Source of the DNA: Streptomyces sp. NBC_00775
GTDB taxonomy: Bacteria > Actinomycetota > Actinomycetes > Streptomycetales > Streptomycetaceae
Direction: 5' to 3'
DNA length: 64,000 nt
NCBI RefSeq assembly: GCF_036347135.1
Contig: NZ_CP108938.1
Span: 2,232,001-2,296,000 of the forward strand
Shown: in pieces, positions 25,224 to 35,234 of the stretch
Layout of the letters: every line of letters begins with the position of its first letter
Position numbering within the stretch: the stretch's first letter is position 1
Notes under the pieces: model-generated
What the model saw: only the letters and a program-made list of their open reading frames with translations
Told to the model about the DNA's origin: nothing
Databases searched by the model: none
Translations under genes and position numbers: made by a program

Positions 25224-26717
25224 TCAGCCCGCGCTCGTGCAACTCCCGCCGTTCAGCGAGAAGTTCTTCGGAACCGAGTTCCCGTCGTGCCAGGAGGCGA
25301 TGAACCCGACGGCGAAGGTCCCGCCGGCGGCGACGGACTTGTTGTAGTCGGCGGCGGTGGCGGTCACCCGGGAGTCGTTCTGGACGAAGGTGCCGTCCCA
25401 CATCTGGCTGACTCGCTGACCGTCGTGGAAGGTCCAGGCGACGCTCCAGCCGTCGAGGGCCTTGGCGGAGGTGACGGTGACACTGGCCTGGAAGCCGTCC
25501 GGCCACTGGTTGACGATCTCGTACGTCACCTCGCAGGAGGACGACGCGCTGTGCGTGGGATCCGCCGAGTCGTCCGTCCCCTGGGCGGGGGACGTGGAGG
25601 TGCCCTGGGGTTCGGGGTCGGGGTTCGTCTCGGAGCCGTTCGCCGACTCCGACGGTTCGGGCGACACCAGCGTGCCCGCCGGGCGCGCGGTGGCCGAGGG
25701 GGACGACGGGGGCGACACGCCGGGGTCCGCGACGGGCTGCCGGTCCGCCGAGTCGCCGCGCGCGTCGACACTCCCGTCGCCCGCGCCGTCGAAGGGCATC
25801 AGCGAGACGGTGAGCGCCAGCGCCGACACGATGACGGCCGCGACCAGGACCCCGGTCCGGCCGATCCGGGGCCCGGTCACCTTGCCCTCGGCGAGCCCCG
25901 TGTCCACGGTCGCGTCCGTACGTCCGCCCGCCAGACCCGCCTCGGCGGCCCGGCGCCGGCGCTCCAGATAGGCGAGACCGCCCCAGCCGATCACCCCGCC
26001 CGCGAGCGCCGAGGGCAGCCCGCCGCCGTGCAGCCGCAGACAGGCGGCCGCCTCCGCGCACTCCACGCACCGGGCGAGATGCCGGGACAGGTCCTCGGGC
26101 GTCTCGGCGCCGGGCGAGCGGGTCACCGCGTCGAGGAGCCGGGCGTAGCTGCGGCAGTTGGCGTCCATCGGCGTGTCGAGGTGGTTGCGATGGCACCGGT
26201 CCCTGAACAGCGCGCGTACCTGGGCGAGTTCCTCGGCGGCGGCAGCCGGGTCGAGGCCGAGCCGCCGGGCCACCGCGGGCAGCGGCAGCGCCTCGACCTC
26301 GGCCAGCCACAGCAGCGCCGCGTCCGGTTCCTGCATGTCCCTGAGGCCGCGCAGCGCGAGCGGGCGGTGCAGCGGCGGACCGGTGTAGCGGGCGGCCTTC
26401 TCGGAGTGGAGCCACAGCCTGAGGTCGGGGTCGAGCCGATGGCCCTGCCCGTGCGCCTCCCAGGCGGCGGCCGTGGTACGAACCGACGTCAGCAGCAACG
26501 GAATCCGGGGCAGCCGGGGCGTCCTGCGGCCGGTACTCTTCGTTCCCTCGGCGGCCGCGCGCGCCTCTTGGATGCCGTGCGTGAACGCCTCGGTGGCCAG
26601 CTGGGAGGCCGCGGCGGAACCGGACGTGCACAGATCGGCGTACGACAGGACCGCGTCCCAGCACTCCGAGAACAGCGCGGCCTCGGCGGCGTCCTGAGGG
26701 GTCGGCAGGTCAGGCAT
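25224..26717 (-). CDS. Membrane protein: sigma-like region, zinc finger, one TM helix and extracellular CBM2
   Basis: Unusual modular protein of 497 residues. An N-terminal helical region includes a sigma-70 region 4-like segment (LRDMQEPDAALLWLAEVEA then LPAVARRLGLD). A zf-HC2-like motif follows (HLARCVECAEAAACL), as in anti-sigma factors. One membrane helix (VLVAAVIVSALALTVSLM) leads to a Pro/Ser/Thr linker and a complete C-terminal CBM2 fold with its paired terminal cysteines (SSCEVTY and GGSCTSAG) and three exposed-type Trp (NQW, GWSVAW, MWDG). Topology puts the CBM outside and the helical and zinc parts inside. The ATG at 26717 has GGAG 6 bases upstream; another Met is 5 codons earlier. 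It may sense or bind cellulose. Confidence 0.8.
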   Translation of the reverse strand: MPDLPTPQDAAEAALFSECWDAVLSYADLCTSGSAAASQLATEAFTHGIQEARAAAEGTKSTGRRTPRLPRIPLLLTSVRTTAAAWEAHGQGHRLDPDLRLWLHSEKAARYTGPPLHRPLALRGLRDMQEPDAALLWLAEVEALPLPAVARRLGLDPAAAAEELAQVRALFRDRCHRNHLDTPMDANCRSYARLLDAVTRSPGAETPEDLSRHLARCVECAEAAACLRLHGGGLPSALAGGVIGWGGLAYLERRRRAAEAGLAGGRTDATVDTGLAEGKVTGPRIGRTGVLVAAVIVSALALTVSLMPFDGAGDGSVDARGDSADRQPVADPGVSPPSSPSATARPAGTLVSPEPSESANGSETNPDPEPQGTSTSPAQGTDDSADPTHSASSSCEVTYEIVNQWPDGFQASVTVTSAKALDGWSVAWTFHDGQRVSQMWDGTFVQNDSRVTATAADYNKSVAAGGTFAVGFIASWHDGNSVPKNFSLNGGSCTSAG

Positions 26718-27118
26718 GGGGGGCTCCTGCATCCACTGCTTCCATGTGCAAAATCATGCAATGCCCAACTCGCCGTCCACACAAGAGAGTTGGGGCCCGT
26801 CTCTCACGACGGGGCCCGAGCCTTTCACGGTTCCCACACAACTGACAAGCGGCGTATTCAAATGATGCGGCAAGCGGTTGCTCCGCCGGGGCGACCGCGC
26901 GATGCGGCGCGGCCCCGTGATGCGGTGCAACCGCGTTCGCCTACCGGCCCTGCCGCTCGGTCGCCACAACCCGCCCCTCGGCGTCCGGGGCTTCGGCCTT
27001 GCAGACCGACCACTTCTCGGCGTCCCGAGTGTTGTACGGAAGGAAAGCCGGAACGTATCGATTCCCGGCGACTTTCACAGGACCTTCCCGAGCGGGACGT
27101 ACTCCGTCGTCGCCGTCC
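26718..27118. other. 401-bp intergenic region without a credible gene
   Basis: It holds the promoter region of the CBM2 fusion gene, including an AT-rich TGCAAAATCATGCA element near 26748, and the 3' side of the FMN reductase gene. An inverted repeat GCGGTTGC (26874-26881) with GCAACCGC (26927-26934) is present. GATGCGG occurs three times between them. No frame shows protein-like sequence. Confidence 0.6.
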
Positions 27119-27715
27119 TCATGCCGGGTACGGAGCGGCTTCGCGGGCTGACCGGAGTGCGCCCGCCCACCAGACCAGTTGGTCGAGCAGCGTCTTGGCG
27201 TACCCGGGCGCTTGAGGGTCGAGCGGGCGACCGTCCTGCCACGCCGTGAAGTAGTTCGGGAAGGCGAGACCGTCGCGGACGGTCACCGCGTGCAACTCGG
27301 TCAGCACGTTCTCCAGGTGCAGCACCGCGTGCCGACCGCCTGCCGCGCCGCCGTAGCTGACGAACGCGACGGGCTTGGCCGTCCATTGGGTGAAGTGCCA
27401 GTCGATGGCCGCCTTCAAGGACGCGGGGTAGCTGTGGTTGTACTCCGGCGTGACCACGATGAACGCATCCGCGCCCTCCAGCGCCGACGTCAGTGCCGCC
27501 ATCCCGGCCGGACGGGGGTAGGCGTCGCCGGCGTACTTCGGCGATGCCGCAGGCAGTGACAGCGGGATGTCGATCTCCGCCAGATCGACGACGTCCACGT
27601 CGAATCCACCGTGAAGGCCGGCCTGTTCGGCGATCCACGAGGCCACGACCGGGCCGAACCGTCCTTCCCGGACGCTTCCGACGATGACCACCAGCTTGAG
27701 CGTGTTGTTGTCCAT
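27119..27715 (-). CDS. NADPH-dependent FMN reductase
   Basis: Flavodoxin-like oxidoreductase of 198 residues. The phosphate-binding loop is IVGSVREGRFG, followed by DLAEIDIPL, the TPEYNHSYPASLKAAIDW active-site block and FVSYGGAAGGRHAVLHLENVL. These are the motifs of PF03358 (NADPH-dependent FMN reductases, including azoreductase-like forms). It probably reduces FMN or quinone-type compounds in the cytoplasm. A GTG two codons upstream is an alternative start; neither has a strong ribosome binding site. It is divergent from an MmyB-type regulator 113 bases away, which probably controls it. Confidence 0.85.
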   Translation of the reverse strand: MDNNTLKLVVIVGSVREGRFGPVVASWIAEQAGLHGGFDVDVVDLAEIDIPLSLPAASPKYAGDAYPRPAGMAALTSALEGADAFIVVTPEYNHSYPASLKAAIDWHFTQWTAKPVAFVSYGGAAGGRHAVLHLENVLTELHAVTVRDGLAFPNYFTAWQDGRPLDPQAPGYAKTLLDQLVWWAGALRSAREAAPYPA

Positions 27716-27828
27716 GCCCACGACGATCAGGCCGCACCATGGCCGCAGCCAGACCGTGCTCAGGCTGGCCCCCGCAGGGCCACCCTGCGCCCTGCGCGAC
27801 CAATGGGCAACCGCCCTATCCTCAGGGC

Positions 27829-28665
27829 ATGGGTACGCCGTTGGGGGACTTCATCCGGGCCAAGCGTGACAGCATCCAGCCCCACTCGCTCGGGCTGCCG
27901 GAGCACGGCCGCCGCCGGGCACCGGGCCTACGGCGCCTGGATCTCGCCACGCGGGCCGGCATCAGCGTCGAGTACCTGACCCGCATCGAGCAGGGCCGCG
28001 ACCGCAATCCCTCGGCGGCGGTGGTGAACGCCCTCGCCGATGCGCTCAGCCTGGACCCCTCGGAGCGCAGCCACCTGCGCTACCTCACGAAGATCACCGG
28101 CGGCGCATGTCCCTCTCACACCCGGCCCGCACCACCGCAGCGAGGCGTCCGCCCGTCCGTCCTGCAGACCCTCCGCCTCCTTGAACCGGGCATCGCCATG
28201 GTGACCAACCGGCTGGGCGATGTCCTCGCCCGCACCAGCGCGTTCGAGTCGGTGACGAGCGGGACCGGACTGCTCGACGCCGGCACGCCGAATCTCACCC
28301 GCTTCGTCTTCACCGACTCCCGCGCCCGGACGTTCTTCGCCGACTGGGACGACGTCGCGGACCAGCAGGCATTCGACCTGTGGCTCGCACCGTCCGTCGA
28401 GAACTCGGAGTGGTTCACCACAGAGCTCGCGCCCGTCGCCGGCCCCGACTTCACACGGCGCCTGAACCGTCACGTGGTTCCGCCACGTGGAGTCCTCCGG
28501 CTCAACCACCCTTCCGGATGCGAACTTCAACTGCTCCGCGAGACGCTCGAACTCTCCTCGGACGCACAACAACTCGTCGTCTTCCTCCCCGCGGACGAGA
28601 GGACGGCCCAGGCCGTCGGCCAACTCCGCCGCCGTACCCACGGCCGGCTCCGGGCCATCTCATAA
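27829..28665 (+). CDS. XRE-family regulator with MmyB-like ligand-binding domain
   Basis: Transcriptional regulator of 278 residues. The HTH is near residues 25-85 (LRRLDLATRAGISVEYLTRIEQGRDRNPSAAV then LADALSLDPSE). The rest is an MmyB-like PAS-type ligand-binding domain (VMVTNRLGDVLARTSAF-like segment, DWDDVADQQAFDLW, FVPAD-like VFLPADE at the end). The MmyB family is known from the methylenomycin cluster, and most members neighbour a short-chain dehydrogenase or flavoprotein that they control. Here the divergent FMN reductase fits that pattern. Ligand unknown; fatty acyl compounds have been proposed for relatives. Confidence 0.85.
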   Translation: MGTPLGDFIRAKRDSIQPHSLGLPEHGRRRAPGLRRLDLATRAGISVEYLTRIEQGRDRNPSAAVVNALADALSLDPSERSHLRYLTKITGGACPSHTRPAPPQRGVRPSVLQTLRLLEPGIAMVTNRLGDVLARTSAFESVTSGTGLLDAGTPNLTRFVFTDSRARTFFADWDDVADQQAFDLWLAPSVENSEWFTTELAPVAGPDFTRRLNRHVVPPRGVLRLNHPSGCELQLLRETLELSSDAQQLVVFLPADERTAQAVGQLRRRTHGRLRAIS

Positions 28666-28711
28666 CCCGTCCCGGCCTTCATCCGACGTCGAGCCCTCGC
28701 GCCAACGAGGA

Positions 28712-30031
28712 TTACACCTGGGACGGCTCCTGCGCGGGAAGGCTGTCCATGAAGGAGCTGACGGAGAAGACCGCGCGGCCCGGGCCGGGCTCCCCGTATC
28801 CGGGCGGGGAGGCGAGACCGAACTCGTCCATCGTGGAGCGGTACGCCTCCAGCAGGCGGATGTGGTACTCCAGCGGCGCGCCCTGCGGGTTGGCCTTGCC
28901 GAGCGGGGTCGTCGGCTCCGGGCACCACGTGGTGAACCGGGGCGTGATGCCGTGCGACATGAAGAAGCGCAGTCCCTCGGTCGTCGACGCGATCGCCTCG
29001 TCGACGGTGGTGAAGCCGAAGGGCTCGGCCATCTCCACGCCCGCCACGAAGTTGGGGATGACATTGCGCGCGCCGAAGATCTCCGCCGAGTCGAGGATGC
29101 GCTTGTGCCACTCGTCGCGGCCGACGTAGCGCTCCTTGCCGGGGCAGTACAGCTCGAAGAGCCGCCGGTCCCACACCTCGTAGTTGGGGTGGTAGATCTG
29201 CACCCCGTAGTCCTTGAAGCGCTGGACGTCGTCACGCGGCAGCGCCTGCGCGACGACCTTGCCGATCCACCGCCCGGGGAACCGCTCCTCGATGGCCTTG
29301 GCGTAGTGCCCGTAGAAGTCGGCCTCGTCGCGCCCGGCGACCGTCTTGGTGATCGCGCCACCGGTGAGGGTGTACGCGGTGGACGCCTTGGCGGTGTCGT
29401 ACCGGTCGATGATCTCCAGCGCTTCGAGGACTTCCTCGACGTCCTTCACCCCGGTGTACGGGCGGCCCGCCGCCTTGTGCTGGCGCCAGTTGTGGTTGAT
29501 GTCGCAGTACTGGCACTCCTCCTTGGCGCCGAAGTACTGACAGACGCGGAAGACGGTGAGGTAGATCAGGTACCCCCACTGGATGGTGGGCGCCACCTCC
29601 ATCACGGACTTCCCGTTCGAGAGCTTGTGCCGGTAGTACTCGGGCATCGGCGGCACCCCGACGTCGGAGATCCGCTTCCCGTCGAGGTAGAGCCCGAGCA
29701 TGCCGTCCTCGTCGGCGGCGACGCGGTACGGCGAGGCGGGATTGACCCGTACGGACACCACGGTCCGCCGCAGGTCGTACGGGCCGCCCGTGAGGATGAT
29801 CTCCTCGGGCGGGCGCCGCAGCGCGGCCTCGCCCAGCTCGGGAAGGGTGCCGTGGTCGAAGGAGAAGATGAAGTAGGACTTCGGCTTGACCTCGCCGCCC
29901 TCGTTGTCGCTGAGGGCGGACGCGTCGAAGGCGACACCTCCGCGAAGCAGGTCCTCCTTGAAGACCGCTTCCCTCGGCACGTGCGGGAACCGCTCCATCA
30001 GATCCTCGACCAGCGCGGTGCGGCTGCCCAT
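28712..30031 (-). CDS. Radical SAM protein with an unusual CX8CX2C cluster motif
   Basis: Protein of 439 residues with a radical SAM core. The cysteines are C164, C173 and C176 (VCQYFGAKEECQYCD), spacing CX8CX2C in place of the usual CX3CX2C. A GGAIT motif (LTGGAITKT) fits the GGE-like SAM-binding loop. About 150 residues precede the cluster and no extra iron-sulfur domain is obvious after it. The ATG at 30031 has GAGGAG 6 bases upstream; an in-frame ATG at 30103 overlaps the upstream stop by one base and would add 24 residues. It is cotranscribed with a NimA-like flavoprotein. I do not recognise its reaction. Confidence 0.75.
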   Translation of the reverse strand: MGSRTALVEDLMERFPHVPREAVFKEDLLRGGVAFDASALSDNEGGEVKPKSYFIFSFDHGTLPELGEAALRRPPEEIILTGGPYDLRRTVVSVRVNPASPYRVAADEDGMLGLYLDGKRISDVGVPPMPEYYRHKLSNGKSVMEVAPTIQWGYLIYLTVFRVCQYFGAKEECQYCDINHNWRQHKAAGRPYTGVKDVEEVLEALEIIDRYDTAKASTAYTLTGGAITKTVAGRDEADFYGHYAKAIEERFPGRWIGKVVAQALPRDDVQRFKDYGVQIYHPNYEVWDRRLFELYCPGKERYVGRDEWHKRILDSAEIFGARNVIPNFVAGVEMAEPFGFTTVDEAIASTTEGLRFFMSHGITPRFTTWCPEPTTPLGKANPQGAPLEYHIRLLEAYRSTMDEFGLASPPGYGEPGPGRAVFSVSSFMDSLPAQEPSQV

Positions 30032-30102
30032 CCCGTTCTCCTCGCTCCCGACCTGTTCCGTCTGCTGTGCTCGGCTCCTCACGGTATGCCCCCGCTCGGA
30101 CA

Positions 30103-30765
30103 TCAGCCGTGCCGGGTCCCCTCGCGTCGCGCGATGTGCGCCGGAGGGACGAGGTCCGGCGGCAGCAGCGGGTCGGTCTCGGGCGCGCCCCAGGTCGAGG
30201 TCAGCGGCAGCGTTCCCGCCCACAGACCGAGTGCGGCGTCAGGCCCGTCCCCGTCGTCCGGGGCGCCGGTACGGATCTTCACCGAGGCCTCTTCGAGGGA
30301 CAGTGCGAGCAGGGTCGTCGCGGCCAGCTCCTTGCGGCTGGGCCTGCGCGCGTAGTCCCACTGGCCGGGCGTGGCGTGCTCGGTGAGCCGCCGCAGACCG
30401 TCGGTCTTCTCGTCCGGGTCGGTGACCTTGCGGGGTATGCCGTGGATCATGGCGCTGCGGTAGTTCACACCGTGCTCGAACACCGAGCGGGCCAGGACGA
30501 GCCCGTCGACGTGGGTGACGGTGACGCACACGGGGGCGCCGGCCGCGAGACTCCGACTGGCCACCGACCCGTGCACGTACAGCTGCCGCTCGTCCCGCCC
30601 GTACACCGTGGGCACCACGATCGGCCGCCCCTCGACGATCACACCGAGGTGGCAGATGAATCCCGCGTCGAGGATCGCGTCCAGATCGGCGCGGTCCAGG
30701 CTGCCCTGTTCGCGGAGGCGACGGTGCCGAGTGAGGTCGGTTTCGGGGAGGGGTCCGTACGTCAT
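30103..30765 (-). CDS. Pyridoxamine 5'-phosphate oxidase-like flavoprotein (NimA-like)
   Basis: FMN-binding split-barrel protein of 220 residues. The N-terminal TDLTRHRRLREQGSLDRADL and AGFICHLGVIVEGRPIVVPTVYGRD are typical of the NimA/PPOX-like family, as are LYVHGSVASRSL, VCVTVTHVDGLVLARS and the YRSAMIHGIPRKV block. The family includes nitroimidazole reductases, but most actinobacterial members are uncharacterised. It lies directly upstream of the radical SAM gene on the same strand, so the two may act on one pathway. A divergent AT-rich promoter region separates it from an alpha/beta hydrolase. Confidence 0.82.
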   Translation of the reverse strand: MTYGPLPETDLTRHRRLREQGSLDRADLDAILDAGFICHLGVIVEGRPIVVPTVYGRDERQLYVHGSVASRSLAAGAPVCVTVTHVDGLVLARSVFEHGVNYRSAMIHGIPRKVTDPDEKTDGLRRLTEHATPGQWDYARRPSRKELAATTLLALSLEEASVKIRTGAPDDGDGPDAALGLWAGTLPLTSTWGAPETDPLLPPDLVPPAHIARREGTRHG

Positions 30766-30778
30766 GGACTCGACGCTA

Positions 30779-30871
30779 GCGATATCGCAATCCGAATGGC
30801 TACAAATAAACGAAATCAGTCACTCAAATCCATCAGAACAACGAAATCCGCAGCACGCGATCATGCTGCGG
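30779..30871. promoter_or_regulatory. AT-rich divergent promoter with two palindromes
   Basis: The 128-base gap between divergent genes is AT-rich. It contains the perfect 10-base palindrome GCGATATCGC (30779-30788) near the leftward start and an 8-bp inverted repeat CCGCAGCA/TGCTGCGG (30848-30855 and 30864-30871) near the rightward start. Either may be a repressor site. Confidence 0.5.
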
Positions 30872-30893
30872 CCCCCCTTCTAAAGTCACTCCC

Positions 30894-31691
30894 GTGACCA
30901 CGACACCCACCCCCCTCCACCACGCGGACCACCCCGGCACGGCCCCCGCCCTCCTGCTCGTCCACGGCTGGGGCGGCAACGGCGGCGACTGGGACCCCAC
31001 GCTCCCGTACTGGCGGCACCGGGTGATCGTCCCCGATCTGCGCGGCCACGGTCGCTCGCCGAAGCCCGTGGAGGGATACGGCGCCCGGGACTTCGCCGCC
31101 GATCTGGCGGAGCTGTTGCGGGGGCTGGACACCGGGCCGGTGGTGGCCGTCGGGCACTCCATGGGCGGGCAGGCGGTGACGGCACTCGCGGTCGAACACC
31201 CGGAACTCGTACGGGGGTTGGTGGTCGTCGATCCGGCGTACGGCGCGGACGAGGCGGAGGCGGCGCGGATCCCCGCGGAGCAGGAGGAGCTGCGCGCGGA
31301 GGGTCCGGAGTGGGCGGCGCGCTTCGTGACGGGGGCCTTCCGGCCGGGGGTGTACGACGAACTCCGCGACCGGCAGCGGCAGTTGATGACGGAGATGGAC
31401 ACGGACGTGCTCGTCCAGTGCAGGAACGGGATGTATCTGAACCCGGACGCCTTCGGTCTGCGGCCCGCCACGGTCACCTACCTCGCCCGGCGCGAGTGCC
31501 CGGTACTGGGCGTGTACGCGACGCCCGGGGCGGCGGAGTTCGAGCGCGGAACACTGACCGACCCGAGGTCGCGGGTGACCGTGTTCGAAGGGGCCGGGCA
31601 CTATCTGCACGAGGAACGACCGCGGGAATTCGTGGAAGCGGTGGAGCAATGGGTGACCCGGGCCGGGGCCGGGACGGGGATCGGGGCCTAG
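30894..31691 (+). CDS. Alpha/beta hydrolase
   Basis: Cytoplasmic hydrolase of 265 residues starting with GTG. Oxyanion loop VHGWGGN, strand motif VPDLRGHGRS, nucleophile elbow GHSMGG with Ser89, and a late GAGHYLHEERP with the catalytic His are all present. The acid is probably the Asp in the TDPRSRV region. Substrate unknown. The 3' end runs into a GC-rich 14-base repeat whose first copy codes for the C-terminal AGAGTGIGA tail, and the TAG stop lies between the first two copies. Confidence 0.85.
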   Translation: MTTTPTPLHHADHPGTAPALLLVHGWGGNGGDWDPTLPYWRHRVIVPDLRGHGRSPKPVEGYGARDFAADLAELLRGLDTGPVVAVGHSMGGQAVTALAVEHPELVRGLVVVDPAYGADEAEAARIPAEQEELRAEGPEWAARFVTGAFRPGVYDELRDRQRQLMTEMDTDVLVQCRNGMYLNPDAFGLRPATVTYLARRECPVLGVYATPGAAEFERGTLTDPRSRVTVFEGAGHYLHEERPREFVEAVEQWVTRAGAGTGIGA

Positions 31692-31734
31692 GCCGGGACG
31701 GGGACCGGGCCGTGGACCGGGGCCGGGACGGGGA
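31667..31734 (+). repeat. Three exact copies of a 14-bp repeat spanning a stop codon
   Basis: GGCCGGGACGGGGA occurs at 31667, 31691 and 31721. The first copy is coding, the second begins on the last base of the TAG stop, and the third is intergenic. Copy-number change could shift the reading frame and alter the C-terminus of the hydrolase. Confidence 0.75.
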
Positions 31735-31818
31735 CCGGCAGGGCGAACGGGGGACCCTGGCGGCGGTCGCCGGGGAACCCGGTTGCTCCACCCCGGCACC
31801 GCTGACAGAGTCGCGGCC

Positions 31819-32658
31819 ATGCCTACCTTCTCCGCGCCGGACGGGACCGAGCTGGCGTATCACGTGTTCGGTGACGGCCCACCCCTGGTCTGCCTCCCGG
31901 GCGGTCCCATGCAGGACTCCCGCTACCTCGGGGACCTCGGGGGCCTCTCCGCGCACCGCCAGTTGGTCATGCTGGACCTTCGGGGAACGGGCCGGTCGGC
32001 GACACCGGAGGACCCCTCCTCCTACCGCTGCGACCGGCTCGTCGACGACGTGGAATCCCTGCGTGAGCACCTGGGCCTCGACCGGATGGACCTGCTGGCG
32101 CACTCCGGCGGCACGAACCTTGCCGTCCTGTACGCGGCGCGCCATCCGGACCGCGTGGGCAGGCTCGCGCTGATCACACCGAGCGTCATGGCACTCGGCA
32201 TCACCATCCCGGCGGACGTCCGGCGCGAGACGGCACGGCTCCGCCGCGACGAGCCGTGGTTCCCGAAGGCGTACGCCGCCCTGGAAGCGATCGTCGCCGG
32301 CAAGGCGGACGCCGACTCCTTCCCGGCCATCGCCCCGTTCTGGTACGCCCGCTGGGACGACACGGCTCGGGCCCATCGCGCGGCGGAGGACGACCAACGA
32401 AACGACGAGGCCGCGGCCGTCTACGGCACCGAGGGCGCCTTCGCCCCGACCGCGACCCGCACGGCGCTGGCCCGCCTCACCTCACCCGTCCTCGTGCTGG
32501 CCGGGGAACTGGACCTGAACTCACCCCCACCCGCGATGATCGAGCTCGCCGCCCTGTTCCCCCACGCCACCCTGACCGTCCAGCCCGCCACCGCCCACTT
32601 CCCCTGGCTGGACGACGCCACCCGTTTCGTGACGACCACGGCAACGTTCCTGACTTGA
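31819..32658 (+). CDS. Alpha/beta hydrolase, prolyl iminopeptidase-like
   Basis: Hydrolase of 279 residues. Oxyanion loop LPGGPMQDSRYL, strand VMLDLRGTGRS, nucleophile Ser96 in LLAHSGGTN (Ala replaces the first Gly of GxSxG), and late LVLAGELDLNSP (Asp) and TAHFPWLDD (His). The layout is that of peptidase family S33 and epoxide hydrolase relatives. The ATG at 31819 gives the standard N-terminus (MPTFSAPDGTELAYHVFG). It follows the other hydrolase by about 130 bases including the repeat, so cotranscription is uncertain. Substrate unknown. Confidence 0.82.
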   Translation: MPTFSAPDGTELAYHVFGDGPPLVCLPGGPMQDSRYLGDLGGLSAHRQLVMLDLRGTGRSATPEDPSSYRCDRLVDDVESLREHLGLDRMDLLAHSGGTNLAVLYAARHPDRVGRLALITPSVMALGITIPADVRRETARLRRDEPWFPKAYAALEAIVAGKADADSFPAIAPFWYARWDDTARAHRAAEDDQRNDEAAAVYGTEGAFAPTATRTALARLTSPVLVLAGELDLNSPPPAMIELAALFPHATLTVQPATAHFPWLDDATRFVTTTATFLT

Positions 32659-32675
32659 GAACGAGGCCGCCCTGA

Positions 32676-32719
32676 GGGGCGCGGGGAACTGCGCGACCAG
32701 CCCCCACCCACTCGCAGCC
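32676..32719 (+). repeat. Distal copy of the GC-rich intergenic repeat
   Basis: This 44-base stretch matches the core seen five times at 8367-8699, beginning GGGGCGCGGGGAACTGCGCG and ending in CTCGCAGCC. It lies directly after a gene stop, in a 141-base gap between convergent genes. Confidence 0.85.
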
Positions 32720-32799
32720 GACACACAACCCCACGGGGCCTGGGGCGGAGCCCCAGAAGGATGGGACGGGCAGGGGCGGCGGGGGCGGGAAAACCCCAC

Positions 32800-33807
32800 T
32801 CAGGCAGCCCGCTCCAGCCCCTCCCCATCCACCCGGAACGCCAACTCCTTCCCCGCCAGCAGCCGCTCGGCCTCCTCCACCACCGTCAGCCCCAGCCGAG
32901 CCACCTCGTTCCCCTGCGACCCCGCCAGATGCGGAGTAATGAACGCGTTCGGCAGCTCGTAGAGCAAGGAATCGGCAGGCAACGGCTCAGGATCCGTCAC
33001 ATCGAGAATCGCGCTGATCCGCCCACCCCTCAGCTCATCGGCCAGCGCGTCATGATCGACCAGCGCACCCCGCGAGGTGTTGATGAGCACGGCCCCGGCC
33101 GGCATCAGAGCAAGCTCACGGCGGCCGATCATGTGCCGGGTCTCAGCGGTCTGCGGCGCGTGGACGGTCACGATGTCACTGCCGCTCAGCAGCTCGTCCA
33201 GCGGCAGCAGAGGAACACCCAGCGCGGCGGCCCCGCCCTCGTCGACGTACGGATCGGCGAGGCTCACCCGCAGATCGAACGGGCGCAGCAGCTCGATCAG
33301 CCGGCGCCCGATCCGGGACGCTCCGACGACCCCGACACGACGCCCGAAGTTGCCGATGCCGGGCACGATCTCCCCGTAGGGGAAGACGCGTTCGGCGCGC
33401 AGCCGGTCGCGGTACGCGAAGAGGTCCTTGCCCGCGAGCAGGATCATGGCGAGCGTGTACTCGGCGACGGGCAGCGCGTTCGCACCGGCCGCCGACGACA
33501 CGACCAGCCCGCGCTGCCAGACCGCGGGCGTGGTGAAGCTCTTGACGGACCCGGCGGCGTGCAGCACGGCGCGCAGCTTCGGGGCGGCGTCCAGGGTGGC
33601 TTCGTCGAGCGGCGGGCAGCCCCAGCCGGTGATCAGGATCTCGGTTCCGGCGAGGGCTTCGCGCACCCTCGGGTCGGTGAAGTTCTCCGCCACCAGAGCG
33701 GGATCGATTTCTACGAGCTCGCGCAGCCGGGCCAGTACGTCCGGAGGGAAGATCTGCGGCACGTTCTCGGCAGTCATGGCGAACATCGCCAGTGGACGCT
33801 CGGGCAA
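32800..33807 (-). CDS. D-isomer-specific 2-hydroxyacid dehydrogenase
   Basis: NAD-dependent dehydrogenase of 335 residues. The nucleotide-binding motif is VGVVGASRIGRRLIELL, and the catalytic triad is in INTSRGALVD (Arg), DVTDPEPL (Glu) and ITPHLAGS (His). A TTG at 33807 is preferred: GGAAGG lies 8 bases upstream and it gives MPERPLAMFAM, which matches the usual start of actinobacterial members; no ATG nearby has a good ribosome binding site. The substrate may be a sugar-derived or short 2-hydroxy acid. It is divergent from alditol oxidase, whose product after oxidation could be a hydroxy acid, but this link is inference. Confidence 0.85.
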   Translation of the reverse strand: MPERPLAMFAMTAENVPQIFPPDVLARLRELVEIDPALVAENFTDPRVREALAGTEILITGWGCPPLDEATLDAAPKLRAVLHAAGSVKSFTTPAVWQRGLVVSSAAGANALPVAEYTLAMILLAGKDLFAYRDRLRAERVFPYGEIVPGIGNFGRRVGVVGASRIGRRLIELLRPFDLRVSLADPYVDEGGAAALGVPLLPLDELLSGSDIVTVHAPQTAETRHMIGRRELALMPAGAVLINTSRGALVDHDALADELRGGRISAILDVTDPEPLPADSLLYELPNAFITPHLAGSQGNEVARLGLTVVEEAERLLAGKELAFRVDGEGLERAA

Positions 33808-33815
33808 GGAGGTGA

Positions 33816-35234
<1,419 letters not shown>

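Noticed and set aside
26878..27249. Possible 123-residue protein between the CBM2 fusion and FMN reductase genes
   Set aside because: Composition is Arg/Pro-rich without a motif, it lacks a ribosome binding site, and it runs antisense into the FMN reductase gene.
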